Assembly (NCBI RefSeq): GCF_036417845.1
Contig: NC_089979.1
Span: 46,198,775-46,262,774, forward strand
Direction of reading: 5' to 3'
DNA from: Apteryx mantelli
Lineage: Eukaryota; Chordata; Aves; Apterygiformes; Apterygidae
Length of the DNA stretch: 64,000 nt
Shown: positions 63,210-64,000 of the stretch, piece by piece
Numbering within the stretch: the stretch's first letter is position 1
Layout: each line of letters starts with the position of its first letter
Made by a program: the position numbers and the translations under genes
Notes under the pieces: generated by a model
Told to the model about the DNA's origin: nothing
What the model saw: the letters and a program-made list of their open reading frames with translations, nothing else
Databases searched by the model: none

Positions 63210-64000
63210 CTGAAACACAGCGAACGGGAGGCAGGAAACACATCAGCAAATTTTTAATTTTTTTTAGTGTTTTTCATAACAGACTAAACCCTAAGATAGC
63301 AGAGGACAGTAACCAAAAGTACGCTACCAGAGTTCTGAAAGATTTGGTCTTCAGCCAATCTGAGCATACCGCGTGACTACTTCAAGCAAATCAGCTCAGT
63401 GTAAATGGGAAAAACACTGGAAAAGAGAATAGGTCTTCACATAAAGTTGTCAGGATTACTGTGACCCTCTATTAGTTTGACTCAGTTCCTTATCTCAGAA
63501 TTTCAGCTATTCATATGCTTAAAGCTAAGTGAGTGTTTAAGGGTTTCTTTTTGGATGAAGACATGGAGATGTAAAACTAGGTAAGATTACTAGTAACAGT
63601 AATAACATACACTATTCTCTGTAGGGAGGAAGAACCAGGAACTAGAACTTAGGGATCACATTTTTTCTTTGTTGCTTCTGCTTAATGTTATTAACCTTCT
63701 TGTACTCTCTCTGAAAGACTAATGCATTTTTCCCAATCAGATTATAAACCAATTATTTAAAATCCACATACACACAAACCATGTTCACTTCATCTTCACT
63801 GTCCATTAATTTTAAACATCTATTTTGACCACACAACCAGCCACAATCAAGGGGCAAGATTTCATGAAACAAACTGAGCCAACAACGAATTGCTACTGAA
63901 AAGGGTGGTCTCTGACCTGACCTTCACCCACCCCCAGCCAAGTGCTCCCATTGCTATCCTTGGGCCAACTCTGGCATTCATCACATACCCTATGGGCCAA
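63210..64000 (-). other. 3' part of the ZNF704 intron upstream of exon a
   Basis: This is the downstream end of an intron that continues past the window edge. It ends TGTTTCAG in gene sense. No exon is visible in these 791 bp. Confidence 0.75.

Overview
The window looks like AT-rich, gene-poor bird chromosomal DNA. Three things point to a bird. A CR1 LINE of avian type lies at 15981-18207, with an almost undamaged reverse-transcriptase reading frame. The rest is mostly single-copy sequence with only faint remnants of amniote L2, MIR and L3/CR1 elements. There is one spliced vertebrate gene with long introns. No CRISPR array, tRNA, rRNA, prokaryotic operon or viral genome was seen.

The only host gene I can support is on the minus strand, in the right 23 kb. 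Seven consecutive coding exons (63209 down to 40609) have consensus AG/GT splice sites, and their phases join into one open frame of about 336 residues. The product has a serine/proline-rich N-terminal part, a basic PRKRK motif, one C2H2 zinc finger, a second Ser/Pro/Thr-rich stretch and a C-terminal C-clamp that ends in QRFID and a stop. I recognise this as ZNF704 of the ZNF395 / SLC2A4RG (HDBP) family. The 5' exon(s), start codon and promoter lie beyond position 64000. The introns (1.8 to 5.9 kb) carry an ancient L3/CR1 remnant (about 43.97-45.0 kb), a short CR1 3'-tail fragment (45590-45670), a MIR-like fragment (53243-53379), small tandem repeats and homopolymers.

From 40608 down to about 22.8 kb there is no convincing coding sequence. 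Part of this is presumably the ZNF704 3' UTR, but its end cannot be fixed from sequence alone; two candidate minus-strand poly(A) signals are listed.

The left 22 kb looks intergenic. It contains an L2-like 3' end (2290-2565), a small CpG-rich patch (3730-3990) with a CTCF-like core, a MIR-like fragment (6543-6665), and the CR1 bracketed by an unexplained direct repeat of about 80 bp (15873-15950 and 18929-19010). In mammals the neighbour on this side of ZNF704 is ZBTB10, which is not visible here.

I did not find a novel multi-gene system. The observations most worth checking are the CR1 reading frame that is intact except for an Asp-to-Asn change in the catalytic FADD box, the direct repeat around it, the CpG/CTCF patch, and the undefined 3' end of ZNF704.
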